Shown in pieces: positions 52,569-63,002 of a stretch of 64,000 nucleotides of DNA. Where the stretch lies: positions 29,135,322 through 29,199,321 of the forward strand of contig NC_079137.1 in assembly GCF_945859705.1 (NCBI RefSeq), written 5' to 3'. This DNA is from Episyrphus balteatus. Taxonomy: Eukaryota > Arthropoda > Insecta > Diptera > Syrphidae. The notes under the pieces were generated by a model. It was not told the DNA's origin. It saw only the letters and a list, made by a program, of their open reading frames with translations, and ran no database searches. Position 1 is the stretch's first letter. Each line of letters starts with the position of its first letter. The translations under genes were made by a program, and so were the position numbers.

Positions 52569-53549
52569 GGGGAGAGTGGGGCTAAATGTAACAGGGGTAA
52601 GAATTAACAGCTAAAAAAAGCGATGTTCCTTTCAATATTAAGAAACGCGTAAAGGAGAAAAATGCTCAATTTTTCCATATCTACCGGCACATTTTCTTCA
52701 GATGAAGATTAGACGACAGGGTGAGAAGTTACACTAGTGGTGCCCAAAAAATGCATGTTTGTAACTTTTTTTTTTTAATTTTATTTTTGGTCTACCTCTT
52801 TACCCGAAAAAGATAGAGTGCTAAGTGTTTTTTTGTTATATGCAACTGTGTTTTGGCTCAAATTGCGTGTATATGTTATGTCTATATCAGTTTCGCTTTT
52901 TTTTTAAATGGATTTTATGTGCCAAATTTCATGCTGGGGCTAGTTGTAACATTTTTCCGGGGCAAGTTGTACCATGTAAAAACCTACCTATACTGAAAAA
53001 TTGTTTACCTAATATAATTAACAACCCTGAATATGAATGCTTGTAATTGAATTTGTATTTATTTTGAAATTGGAAACACATTTTTGAACCACCACTTGAA
53101 TTCATAAAGCTTTTAAGACAATTTATGAATTCGAATAACTTTTATTTAAGACTACTGTCAAATTTTCTCTGGAAATCTTGGATTTGCTCCACTTTTTACA
53201 AATTTGCACCAAAATTTCATGACTGAGGTTTGTTTTTATTGTTATTAATTAAAAATAAATGAATATAAACAAATAAAGGTATTTTGCTCTAATTTTTAGT
53301 TCTTGGTACAATCTCCCCCGGTATGTGTTACACTTTGCCCCGTATGTGGGGTAAGTTGAAACAACACGATTTTTTTTTTGGAAGCTTTATTTTTCAACAT
53401 TACCGTTATGTTTTGCTGAATTTTTGTGATGGATCTTGCAGATAAAACATGGGTCTTTAATTTAAAAAAGGTCTGGTTGACCCATTTTCAAATTTGTAGG
53501 AGAACCATCGGTTTTAGAAAAAAGTGTTACATTTGGCCCCACTCTCCCC
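52569..53549. mobile_element. TA-flanked box-array element, copy A
   Basis: The terminal inverted repeat GGGGAGAGTGGGGC is perfect, except that the right end continues GGCCCC. TA lies outside both ends (52567-52568 and 53550-53551). Inside are several variants of GGGGCNANTTGTAACA in both orientations: near the left end, around 52936-52978, around 53322-53363 and at the right end. The 981-bp body carries no transposase. TA target choice suggests Tc1/mariner-type mobilisation, but TA could also be the outermost part of the repeat. It is related to copy B at 61712 by ends and architecture. Confidence 0.75.
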
Positions 53550-53596
53550 TAAGTCTTATATTAATACATTATTTGATCCTGTAATAATCAACATAC

Positions 53597-53724
53597 AAAG
53601 AGAAAAAATAACGCAGGGATAACTATATTTTTGGTATATTTTACATTACTTCTGGTATATTTAACTATATTATTATTAAATATAGCAGAAGTTAGGTTAA
53701 CCCTTCCGTTATTTTTTCTCCTTG
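53597..53724. mobile_element. Tiny foldback, GAGAAAAAATAACG ends
   Basis: The left end AAAGAGAAAAAATAACGCAGGG and the right end reversed (GGAGAAAAAATAACGG, then AAGGG) form an inverted repeat of about 20 bp with few mismatches. A second internal pair, ACTTCTGGTATATTT and AAATATAGCAGAAGT, lies between them. The 128-bp unit looks like a very short MITE; its TSD was not determined. Confidence 0.6.
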
Positions 53725-55200
53725 AAGTACAAAACTTTCAGAAAAAATGTTAGCTACTTTGCTGGCTAGTAAATGTTTACAGGATATGTGTTTGTTCTAA
53801 CTTATTCATTTTAACACATGAAAAATCAGCATATAAAATAACTTAGATATAAAAGTTATTAGAAAAAACATCTGGAGTTTTATTAAATTAATTAAGATAC
53901 GAAAATATGAATTAATTTCGAACTTTCTTTTGGAAATTCAAATATTCTTTCGTCTATAAATAACAATATATGTACGTATGCATACTGTATCAGATTCCAA
54001 ATTTGGAACAAAAATATTTTCATCATGAAAATACATTATAATTCCATGAAATTAAAATACCGTAAAAATGAAAAAAAAAAAGTAAATTATTTCCATAAAT
54101 ATTCTAATTGCCTTATGGCAATTTATGAGTAGGTTCACCGAAATAAATTAGCATATATGTATATCAAACCCTCATATAAATTATATGTGTATTTGGATTG
54201 GAATATCTTCTATTCCTTTTAGTAGTATCCTTGGGTTATAATGCATAGCATCAAGCTGGCATCTTACAAGAAAAATCCATTCAAATTTATTCATAGGTAG
54301 CATCTACTATGTGTAGCTATGTAGCTACTGATGCACTGGATTGGTTCACAAGGGACCATACTCGTATTATGCCTATAGTATTGATACACCATATCGCCTC
54401 CTTCATCGTAAAAGATGTCTCTGTTTTTTTGTGTCAAGCCTGGTCACGGTAATCGATATCAATTGAAAAAGCATAAAATAAAGCTTTCCAAGGATACTTT
54501 TAGTAATTGGTTGAACAATCATAATCAATCATGTCAGGCTATTAAAAATTAGAGTGTCATCATTCATCATTTTCTAGATTGGATTGCATGTTCGTAACTC
54601 CATATGAATCAAAAAGTATCTAATACTGTGCCGTATTTTTTCTAATCTTAGCATTACTGGCAAAGAACTGCAATTATTATTAATGGTACGGAATTATTTT
54701 TATCTGCCTGTTTTTATCACATAGGTAATTGAAAAGTTTTTTTGAATACTAATTATGGCTCTCATAAGGACCCATTTTGTTCTAAATGCAAACATTTTTT
54801 TTTATTTTTTTTTTGTAATTTGTACCTATATTTTTTTAATTCTTTTTATTTTTGAATTTGATGATTAAATAAATAATATAAATAAAAATATTTCATATAT
54901 CAATTATTATAAATATTAAGATAACAGCAAATAAGAAAAAACCTTATTTACTGAAAATCGACTTTGAAAAAAAGTTTTTTTCTTGTCTATTCTATTTTGT
55001 TGTACCTACCGAAATTGTATCAAAAAAATGTTCAAAAACTTTTTTTATTCAAAACACTGGTCGGCAGAAAAAAAAGGACGAGAGCAAGAACTTTGGTATG
55101 TGATTTTAATTGCATTTAGTGTTCTGAATTAAAAACGGTTTACTGATTTGTTCTATCACGTCTAGTTTTTGAGATTCTAAAACAAGTTTTCAATGACATT
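53725..55200. other. AT-rich non-coding DNA
   Basis: Nothing recognisable: no long frame, inverted repeat or repeat-family match was found. Confidence 0.55.
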
Positions 55201-55653
55201 GGGCAGGTTCAGAAACGTTAGGCACTAAATATTTAGGTAATTTCTCGGTCTCTGATTGGTCAGCTGTCAAAAAAAATCTTTCCAATTTAGGTAATTTTAT
55301 TGGAAAGCTAACTGGAAAGTTAGGCAAGAAAATTTTCCCTAAAAATTTAGGAAAGTTTTTTTTGTCAACATGACAGCAGATTGTTTTGAATTAAAGAATT
55401 AATTTCGCAAAATTAAATTTATTTTTGTGAAAAACGAGTAAAAAGTGCATTATCGGTTATAATTAATATTATTTATTCATTAAAGTTAAGTGAAATTTGG
55501 TGTCTGCCCCACGCGATCTCTAAAATTCTCAAGTAAATTTTGAAATTTGAGAATAGCATCATATCCAAACTAATTTAGTCAATTTCCTCAAATTTGCGTT
55601 CAGACAATGACGTTGCCTAAATATCTAGTCCCTAATATTTCCTGAACGTGCCC
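55201..55653. mobile_element. Harbinger-like MITE, full copy 1
   Basis: It begins GGGCAGGTTCAGAAACG and its right end reversed begins GGGCACGTTCAGGAAAT. Similarity continues imperfectly for about 40 bases, including ATATTTAGG. ATT flanks both sides (55198-55200 and 55654-55656). A 3-bp AT-only TSD with GGGC ends is compatible with PIF/Harbinger, which usually targets TWA. The 453-bp body is non-coding. Confidence 0.85.
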
Positions 55654-55732
55654 ATTCTTTTTTATATTTAATTTGAAATAAATAGATTTTGTTGCTTTTT
55701 TTGTAAACCTAAGTCATATGTAGATTGAAAAT

Positions 55733-56158
55733 GGGCAGGTTCAGAAACGTTAGGCACTAAATATTTAGGTAATTTCTCGTTCTCTGATTGGTCAGCTGTC
55801 AAAAAAAATCTTTCCAATTTAGGTAATTTTATTGGAAAGCTAACTGGAAAGTTAGGAAAGTTTTTTTTGTCAACATGACAGCTGATTGTTTTGAATTAAG
55901 GAATTAATTTAGCAAAATTAAATTCGTTTGTGTGAAAAACGAGTTAAAAGTGAATTATCGGTTATAATTAATATTATTTATTCATTAAAGTAAAGTGAAA
56001 TTTGGTGTCTTCCCCATGCGATCGGTAAAATACTCAAGTAAATTTTGAAATTTGACAGTAACATCATATCCAAACTAATTTAGGAAATTTCCTCAAATTT
56101 CCGTTCAGAAAATGACGTTGCCTAAATATCTTGTCCCTAATATTTCCTGAACGTGCCC
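55733..56158. mobile_element. Harbinger-like MITE, full copy 2
   Basis: Same family and orientation as the copy ending 79 bp upstream. AAT flanks both sides (55730-55732 and 56159-56161). Compared with copy 1 it lacks about 29 bases after GGAAAGTTAGG, where two AGG-AAAG segments have probably recombined. Different TSDs show that the two copies inserted independently and are not a tandem duplication. Confidence 0.85.
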
Positions 56159-56270
56159 AATTACTTGAAAAAAAAATTCAATTAAAATATCATAAATATC
56201 TATTTCCAATATCTTTGACATAAAAATTAATTTGGAAAAGAAATCAATATTTATGAGACGATAAAATTTG

Positions 56271-57377
56271 CACTGAACCAAATCCTTACGTAAATACAAC
56301 GAAAAAATTCGTTGAGCCAACGAAAATTTAATTAATTTTCAGCCGATGAAAAATTTAATTGGCTCAACGAAATGGCTTTCATACGTTAATGAAGAACTTC
56401 ATCAATCAACGAAAACTGTAGTATTTTAATTAAATTTTTCATAAAAATTTTTGATCGAGAGTTAATGAATTTTTACATCACTTTACGAAATTTTTCATCG
56501 ATTAACGTAAAATTTAATTAACCACGGTGATATTTTTCGTTAGTCAATGTATTTTTTGATTAATTTATGAAATAACGAAAGTTCTAACGAATTTTTTCGT
56601 AAATTTTATGAATATTTTAATTAAATTACGAAAAAATATTCGTTAGCTAACGAAACTTTTCGTTAATTTATTTTTTTTTTTTTTAGTAGATTAAAGTATT
56701 TATTTATTGGACTTGTTAAATTATTAATTTACAGTCCAAACCAAAAATTGGCGTTTCGACAAGGTTGAGCTCACTTAAGTCAACTGATGAGTCCGACTTA
56801 TCGTGAGACACCTTGTCAATACGCAAATATTTTTTATATTCAGCTCAACTTACATAGATTTTTAAACAAACACCTAATGTGAACTATATAAAGCAAGATT
56901 AAATTTTTAATCATTAAAACAGAAATGCACCCAAGTCTACGTTTTTTTTTTTTGTAAGTCCACGATTTTTTTCGTTAACTGATGTATTTTTTCATAAGCC
57001 AATGTAATATTTCATTAGTATATGAAGAATTTTCATAAGCTTATGAAGATTTTCGTAAGTTAATGTTGAATTTCATAATTTAATGAATTTTTTCGTTACT
57101 TAATTAAAACTTTGATAAAGTAAGGAAAAAATTCTTATTTTTATTCTTTAAAATGAGTATGAAATTTTTCGTTAATTGATGAATCTTTTCATTGAATTGG
57201 ATTTTTTGGCACTAAAAAGGGAGAAAAAGTGTATGAAACGTTTTCATTAATTGATGAAGGTTTTCATATTACGAAAAATTACATATTTTCGTTGAGCCAA
57301 CGAAAGTTTCGTTGGGCCAACGAAAATGTAGTGTATGAAACGATTTTCGTAATTTTACGAAATTTATTATTTTCAGT
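56271..57377. mobile_element. CACTG-ended element made of TTTCGT/ACGAAA iterations
   Basis: The left end is CACTGAA and the right end is TTCAGTG. Between them TTTCGT or its complement ACGAAA occurs at least twenty times, often as AACGAAAATTT, TTTCGTTAAT or CGTTGAGCCAACG, giving many alternative hairpins. A non-iterated insert of about 250 bp (56690-56940) holds a long hairpin with a CTGATGAG loop. No coding frame is present. Ends of the CACTG type occur in CACTA-like and related superfamilies, but the flanks give no convincing TSD, so classification is open. Confidence 0.6.
56751..56824 (+). ncRNA. Long hairpin with hammerhead-like CTGATGAG loop (speculative RNA)
   Basis: GACAAGGT (56758-56765) pairs with ACCTTGTC (56810-56817), CTCAC (56770) with GTGAG (56803), and AAGTC (56777) with GACTT (56795). 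GCGT (56751) pairs with ACGC (56821). The 13-base loop is AACTGATGAGTCC. CTGATGAG is the hammerhead ribozyme core. The partner GAAA is absent downstream on this strand (GAGA is seen), while GTCGAAACGCC reads on the other strand at 56761-56751. A working ribozyme is therefore unlikely, but a decayed or rearranged one is possible. Confidence 0.25.
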
Positions 57378-57675
57378 GTGGGGTTTTGAAAATCTTTTAT
57401 AAATCAAAAGCACCAAAACCACGTTTTTGACAAGTTCATATTCAAGCATTTAAAAACGTGAAGTGTCATTGAAATTTTGACTTCGGATTTCGAATTAGCA
57501 AAAAAAAATTCTTCAAATAAATACATACATATGTATGGTTTGATTCCACCTCTATTTTAGTTTCAGACCAATAAAAAAAAGCGTAAGAAAATTATTAAAT
57601 TGTTCAGTCCTTCTGAATGCAAGCTCCCGAGGAAAAATTCATAAAATATGATTCCTTTTCCGTTTTAATTTTGAT

Positions 57676-57902
57676 CTAGTACATAATTGTGAAGCAAGTC
57701 GTGAAGTGAATTCATACAATTTTTGTTTGTTTTCAATTTTCAAATTAATTTTTTTCGAAAAATATATAAGGAGAGTAAATTCTCGGGTGAAAGAGATTCT
57801 CATACATTTTGCACGTGAACTACTTCACGTCGTGAAGCAAAACTCATAGCAAAAAAAATGTATGGATCCACTTCACGACTTGCTTCACCAAGTATATACT
57901 AG
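57676..57902. mobile_element. Inverted-repeat element, CTAGTA ends
   Basis: The left end reads CTAGTACATAATTGTGAAGC and continues AAGTCGTGAAGTG. The right end reversed reads CTAGTATATACTTGGTGAAG and continues CAAGTCGTGAAGTG. The inverted repeat spans about 50 bases with some mismatches. An extra palindrome, TTCACGTCGTGAA, lies in the middle. The 227-bp unit is non-coding. No TSD was assigned. Confidence 0.65.
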
Positions 57903-59560
57903 GCTTAATTGTGTTGAAAAAAAAAAAAACGTAAAAGGAGCAAAATTTCCTTAAACTTTTTGATGTGAGCCCTTTACCCGAACACATTTCTCCTTTAGTT
58001 TTCATTTAAAGCATGTCTGATTATTTTGTATCAAACTAAATTGTTTGTGTTCTCAAAATTTTATCAAAATCGAAACTATTTTCGTCAAAAATCTACATGC
58101 CTACAAAATAATTAAAAATATGAAATTCTTTTTTGGAATTTAAATCAAAATTTAAGAGGATATAAAATAATTATCGAAATAGTTGAAGACTACAGGTTTG
58201 TTTTTATTTTACCAGAAATGGTAATATATCCTTTTTTACCTCAAACCCTATTTCCAACCTTATTCATGGTCATCCCAATTCAGTGGATTTTCTCCCTGCT
58301 ATCAACCATTAATCCTAAATTTTTTCATCTCTCATTTTCTCTAATAATATTGTTCAAATTTTGGCCTCTAAAATTTGGTTTTGCGCTAACATTTAATGAA
58401 GGTATAATGAAGATAAATTCAGAAAAGCACACTTTTAAGATTAAAAATCCGCTTTAAAAAAATTGAATTTGCACATAAAAAAAAATTATACCATACGGTA
58501 CTCAACCAATTTGTGGAAATGCACACTCTTGTGATATCGATATTTATTGCGCCAGGACTACAAAATTAATATACTTACTATACACTTAAATGATATCCCT
58601 TTGTTTATCACACCCTTTAGCAAAAATAAAATAAATGTATGTAGGTATGTATCTTATTTTCGAACACAAAAGTACCTACAGTAGGTTTGTACTCGTGTAC
58701 TTGTGACGTGCAAAAGGAGTGTGATATCGTCAAGTGATGAAATTGAATAAATTACGACATTAATTGCATTAAGTCTAGCCCCGTATGGTTTATATGAATA
58801 TATTGAATTTTTTTTTCAGTAAAAATCAAATCACAGTGATAGCTATCACTATATATTTTGTATTACGCATGATGGTCGACAACATGATATGTATACGAAC
58901 GTACACACGACACAACATCAACATGTGTGATAATTGTATTGGATGCCAAAATGGGCAAGCCCAACCTGGATCACACAGACTAATTTTAATGGATAAAAAA
59001 ATAACATTTTTTTATACCCTGAAAAGTATAATTTACATACGTGGAAAATATAATATATAGAGTACATCGTGAAGTGTAGAAGTTCTTCCGGCAAAAATTG
59101 TATTACATATTGGAAAGATATTAATATTACTGTTTTTATTTACATATAGGTACTTTATTTTTCTCTGTAAAGTAAATGTCAATTATTATTTTTGAATTAA
59201 ATGATAAAATAAATAAAAGAAATTTTATTTTCGTTGGCACGTTTCGTAAGTTAAATTATGTCGAAAAAGAACTGAGATACTCTATACAGAAAAAAATAAA
59301 ATAAATTAATTAAATAAATGCGTTTCATTCCAATTATGTGTCTATGATATTTTTAAATTATTTTTCAGTGTATTATTAAGGCTTACAAAATTGTACTTAC
59401 ATACGTTATAAAACTGCCTGCAGTGAAAAACGAATTATAGACTTATTTGTCCAATTCAAAGGATTCAATCAAAATCATATATTACATTAACTGGTGAACA
59501 AATAAATGTAAAATGTATATTTACAAATGATGGTTTATTTTCCTCCCCTTTTCTTATTTT
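57903..59560. other. AT-rich non-coding DNA
   Basis: No supported feature. The frames at 58218-58457 and 58785-59060 have no domain and ordinary composition for this DNA. The latter contains CDNCIGCQNG but nothing else that suggests a zinc-binding protein. Confidence 0.5.
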
Positions 59561-60765
59561 TACTTGCTATATAGGTACTATTATAGGAGATCAAGTTTAG
59601 GATTCGTAAAAAAAAAAACGGGGAAAAAAGCGAGAATGCGAAAAAAGTGTGTCCCGAAATTCTTTCAATCTGTATGTCTGGTCAGTCGGTCTGTATCTAC
59701 TTTTCCGTAAAGCCTATACACAACTGTATCGTTAATTTTCTTCAAACTTAGTAGTTGTGACTTGTGAGTTACATAAAATTCAATAGAGCCAAAATTGAAA
59801 TAACATTTTTGCGACTAAAACTAACGGTACACAAAAAAATTTGTCAAATTCAACAAATAATAACGATTTTCATAAAAAAAAAAAATACAAATGTAAATTA
59901 AAATTTTTTTTGAACTTATTAACGGTACTTGTCATGGAACCGTTTTGTTGATTTCTGACTTTCCCGTCAACAGCTTAACCGATTTTAACAAAATCGTGCA
60001 AACGCGTTAAGTAAAACTAATTCAAAAAATAAAATAATTCAAAAAGTGAATTTTGGATTTTTTAAAATATTTCATATTTTATTTTTTGAAAAATCATTTT
60101 TTTTCTATGTTGGTTTTGAAATTTTGTTTGAATATGTGGAAAAAAAATTCTTCAAAATGGCCTAGTAATTTTTTTTTTTTTTAAATTTGTATACAAAAAA
60201 AATTATTATTTTTTTTAAACGGCTCCATGAATAAAAAGAAAAAAGATTCCAACAATTTTTTGATTATGTTAAAGAAATCAATAAATCATTTGGAGATAAA
60301 AACTATTCAAGAAGATGTTCTTCTAATTTTAAATCAACTTTTAATTATTTTAAGAGCCCCCGCACACTACAGACTTTCTATCGGCCGACAGTTTAGTCGG
60401 TCTCTTAATCAGAATGAAAATGTATGAGAGTGCGCACACTACAACGATGAAGTATCGGCCGATCAAAAAGTTTTTTTGATCGAAAAAAAAGTTTGTTTTG
60501 CTACACAATTGCCTTCAAACTAAAATATTTCCTAGCGACCCGACTGTTTAGTCGGCTGCCTGTGCGCACACTAGGAGCCCAAAGAATGTTTGTAGTGTGC
60601 TGGGGCTCTAAAAAGAATAATAATAAATTCGTGAATCAAAAATACATATGACATAACATACATAATTATTAAAATGATTCTTTTATGAAGTTTATAAAAA
60701 GCTTATAACATTCTAAGCGACCATAAGAGCAACTACGTGCGACCCAAAACAAAATATTTTTTTCT
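59561..60765 (+). repeat. Unclassified dispersed repeat, copy 1
   Basis: It starts TACTTGCTATATAGGTACTA. It continues through a weak CTGT-rich patch (59670-59700), AAGCCTATACACAACTGTATC, two AACGGTAC sites (59823 and 59931) and a long A/T-rich body. It ends near GAGCAACTACGTGCGACCC (60727-60745). The next copy follows directly with the same start at 60781. A Harbinger-like MITE interrupts it. No coding frame. Confidence 0.65.
60354..60608. mobile_element. Harbinger-like MITE, GAGCCCC ends, TAA TSD
   Basis: The left end GAGCCCCCGCACACTACAGAC pairs with the right end (reversed GAGCCCCAGCACACTACAAAC). TAA flanks both sides (60351-60353 and 60609-60611), the TWA target expected of PIF/Harbinger. 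ATCGGCCGA and TTTAGTCGG recur inside, and GCACACTACA is repeated near the middle, so subterminal motifs are duplicated. The 255-bp body has no transposase. Confidence 0.85.
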
Positions 60766-60901
60766 ACCCAAAAATATTTTTACTTGCGATATAGGTACTA
60801 TATATCAAGTTATGCATTCGTAAAAAAAAAAAAAGTTGAGATAACATTTTTCCATGACATTACGATGGTAGACAATGCCAAAAAAGTGGGTCCCGGAAGT
60901 C

Positions 60902-61592
60902 CGTCTGTCTGTCTGTCAGTCTGTCAGTCTATCAGTCTGTCAGTCTGTCAGTCTGTCAGTCTGTCAGTCTGTCAGTCTGTCAGTCTGTCAGTCTGTCAGT
61001 CTGTCAGTCTGTCAGTCTGTCAGTCTGTCAGTCTGTCAGTCTGTCAGTCTGTCAGTCTGTCAGTCTGTCAGTCTGTCAGTCTGTCAGTCTGTCAGTCTGT
61101 CAGTCTGTCAGTCTGTCAGTCTGTCAGTCTGTCAGTCTGTCAGTCTGTCAGTCTGTCAGTCTGTCAGTCTGTCAGTCTGTCAGTCTGTCAGTCTGTCAGT
61201 CTGTCAGTCTGTCAGTCTGTCAGTCTGTCAGTCTGTCAGTCTGTCAGTCTGTCAGTCTGTCAGTCTGTCAGTCTGTCAGTCTGTCAGTCTGTCAGTCTGT
61301 CAGTCTGTCAGTCTGTCAGTCTGTCAGTCTGTCAGTCTGTCAGTCTGTCAGTCTGTCAGTCTGTCAGTCTGTCAGTCTGTCAGTCTGTCAGTCTGTCAGT
61401 CTGTCAGTCTGTCAGTCTGTCAGTCTGTCAGTCTGTCAGTCTGTCAGTCTGTCAGTCTGTCAGTCTGTCAGTCTGTCAGTCTGTCAGTCTGTCAGTCTGT
61501 CAGTCTGTCAGTCTGTCAGTCTGTCAGTCTGTCAGTCTGTCAGTCTGTCAGTCTGTCAGTCTGTCAGTCTGTCAGTCTGTCTGTCTGTCTGT
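60902..61592 (+). repeat. CTGTCAGT tandem array, about 86 copies
   Basis: An 8-base unit repeats for about 690 bp with a single variant (CTATCAGT near 60929), bounded by short plain CTGT runs on both sides. Because 8 is not a multiple of 3, every plus frame reads the same eight-residue cycle (SVCQSVSL). This accounts for the two overlapping 270-codon frames; neither is a gene. Such homogeneity implies recent expansion by slippage or unequal exchange. It may also be affected by assembly. Confidence 0.97.
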
Positions 61593-61711
61593 ATAAGGAG
61601 CTACAGCCTAAACGGATGGACCGATTAATGTCAAACTTGGTATGTAGTGTTATTTGGCGATTCTCCAGAGGGGTTTTTGGAATTATTTTTTTTTGACAAA
61701 AAATAACGGTA

Positions 61712-63002
61712 GGGGAGAGTGGGGCAGTTTTGAACACGGGGCACATTTGAACACTGCATACAAAATTTTAGCATATCAATCTTTTTTAGAAGTATTTCCA
61801 TATTTGAACCCGTCAACACGATATCCATAAATGTCAATGACTTTCCATCGTTATCTCGGCTGACTTTCAGATTTATAGGTGGAAGGTGATTTTTATAGTG
61901 GTTTTGCATTATTTCAGTTTTTTAGTTGTAAGAGTTTAAAAAAAAGTTGGTACGTGATTTCAAAACGCAATACAATTTTTGTTAATGGTTAATGAATTTT
62001 AAACTAATTGATGGTGAATTTTTGAATGATTATATTATTTTTAAATATTTATTCAACATTTTATGTCGTTGACACAGTTGGGGCAGTTTTGAACAAGTAC
62101 GGTGGGGCACTTTTGAACATGTTCAAAACCGCCCCGAGCAGTTTGTATCAGACATTTTAAGGACACTTGAATGTGTTTTATTTAATAAATCGTAATGTTC
62201 TTATAAAAAAAAATAATGAAACTAGCATTTGTGGGCAAAATTAAAGAAAAAATGGGAATATGTACAACATAATTGAAGATTTAAAAAAATGCCTGAATTC
62301 TTCAAGTTCTGCTAGACTTTTCTCGATGAGAACTCGATTATATACCGCTTAAGCGTTATAGAAATTAAAGTCAAGCTACCTACACCAATTAATGCTCCTG
62401 GTACATGAAGAACATTCGCTTTGTTAACATTTAGATTTAATATTTAAATCTAAATGCGATTTAGATCGCAAAATAAATCTATTTTACTCTGAGAAGCATC
62501 AATGTTATGAATACCATTTTTCTAAGATATATTTTAAATGAATTTTTCTTGGTTTTTGTTTTTCTTTTGAACTTATAAATGTGATAAACTGATAACTATA
62601 GTATACATTTTAATGTTATTTTTTCTCAGTTTTTATTATTTGTTGGTTAATTGGAAATGATATAATAATCAATTTGGAGTTTTTGTATGTTCTTATTAAC
62701 AAACTAATAAAAAGTTAAGTATTATTTTTATTCATTACAACGAAACTAATACTGCTGTTCAAAAGTGCCCCTTCCATGTTCAAAACTGCCCCATACATGG
62801 GGCACTTTTGAACATAAGAGCCTATATTTTTAAAACATCAAAATTCAATATAAATAATTTGTTTAACTAACCAAATGTTCTTTGAAATCGAAGTTCAATG
62901 TTACTGTTCAATGTTAGTAAACTTTACAGATCAAGAAATCGAACATATTTCGTTCAAGCAGCTTCGAGAGCAAAAAGTGTTCAAATGTGCCCCACTCTCC
63001 CC
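61712..63002. mobile_element. TA-flanked box-array element, copy B
   Basis: The terminal repeats are GGGGAGAGTGGGGCA and, reversed, GGGGAGAGTGGGGCA, perfect over at least 15 bases, with TA at 61710-61711 and 63003-63004. Internal boxes close to GGGGCANTTTTGAACA occur singly and as face-to-face pairs at the left end, at 62079-62143, at 62757-62815 and at the right end. The host repeat resumes after the second TA, and copy 1 of that repeat has uninterrupted AACGGTAC (59823), which supports insertion at TA. It is non-coding and related to copy A at 52569. Confidence 0.85.

Noticed and set aside
60902..61592. CRISPR array
   Set aside because: Repeats are contiguous 8-mers with no spacers, in a eukaryotic-type background.
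60784..61696. Two overlapping frames of about 270 codons encoding an eight-residue repeat
   Set aside because: They are the translation of the CTGTCAGT array, which reads the same peptide cycle in every plus frame. No flanking domain, and the array sits inside a repeat.
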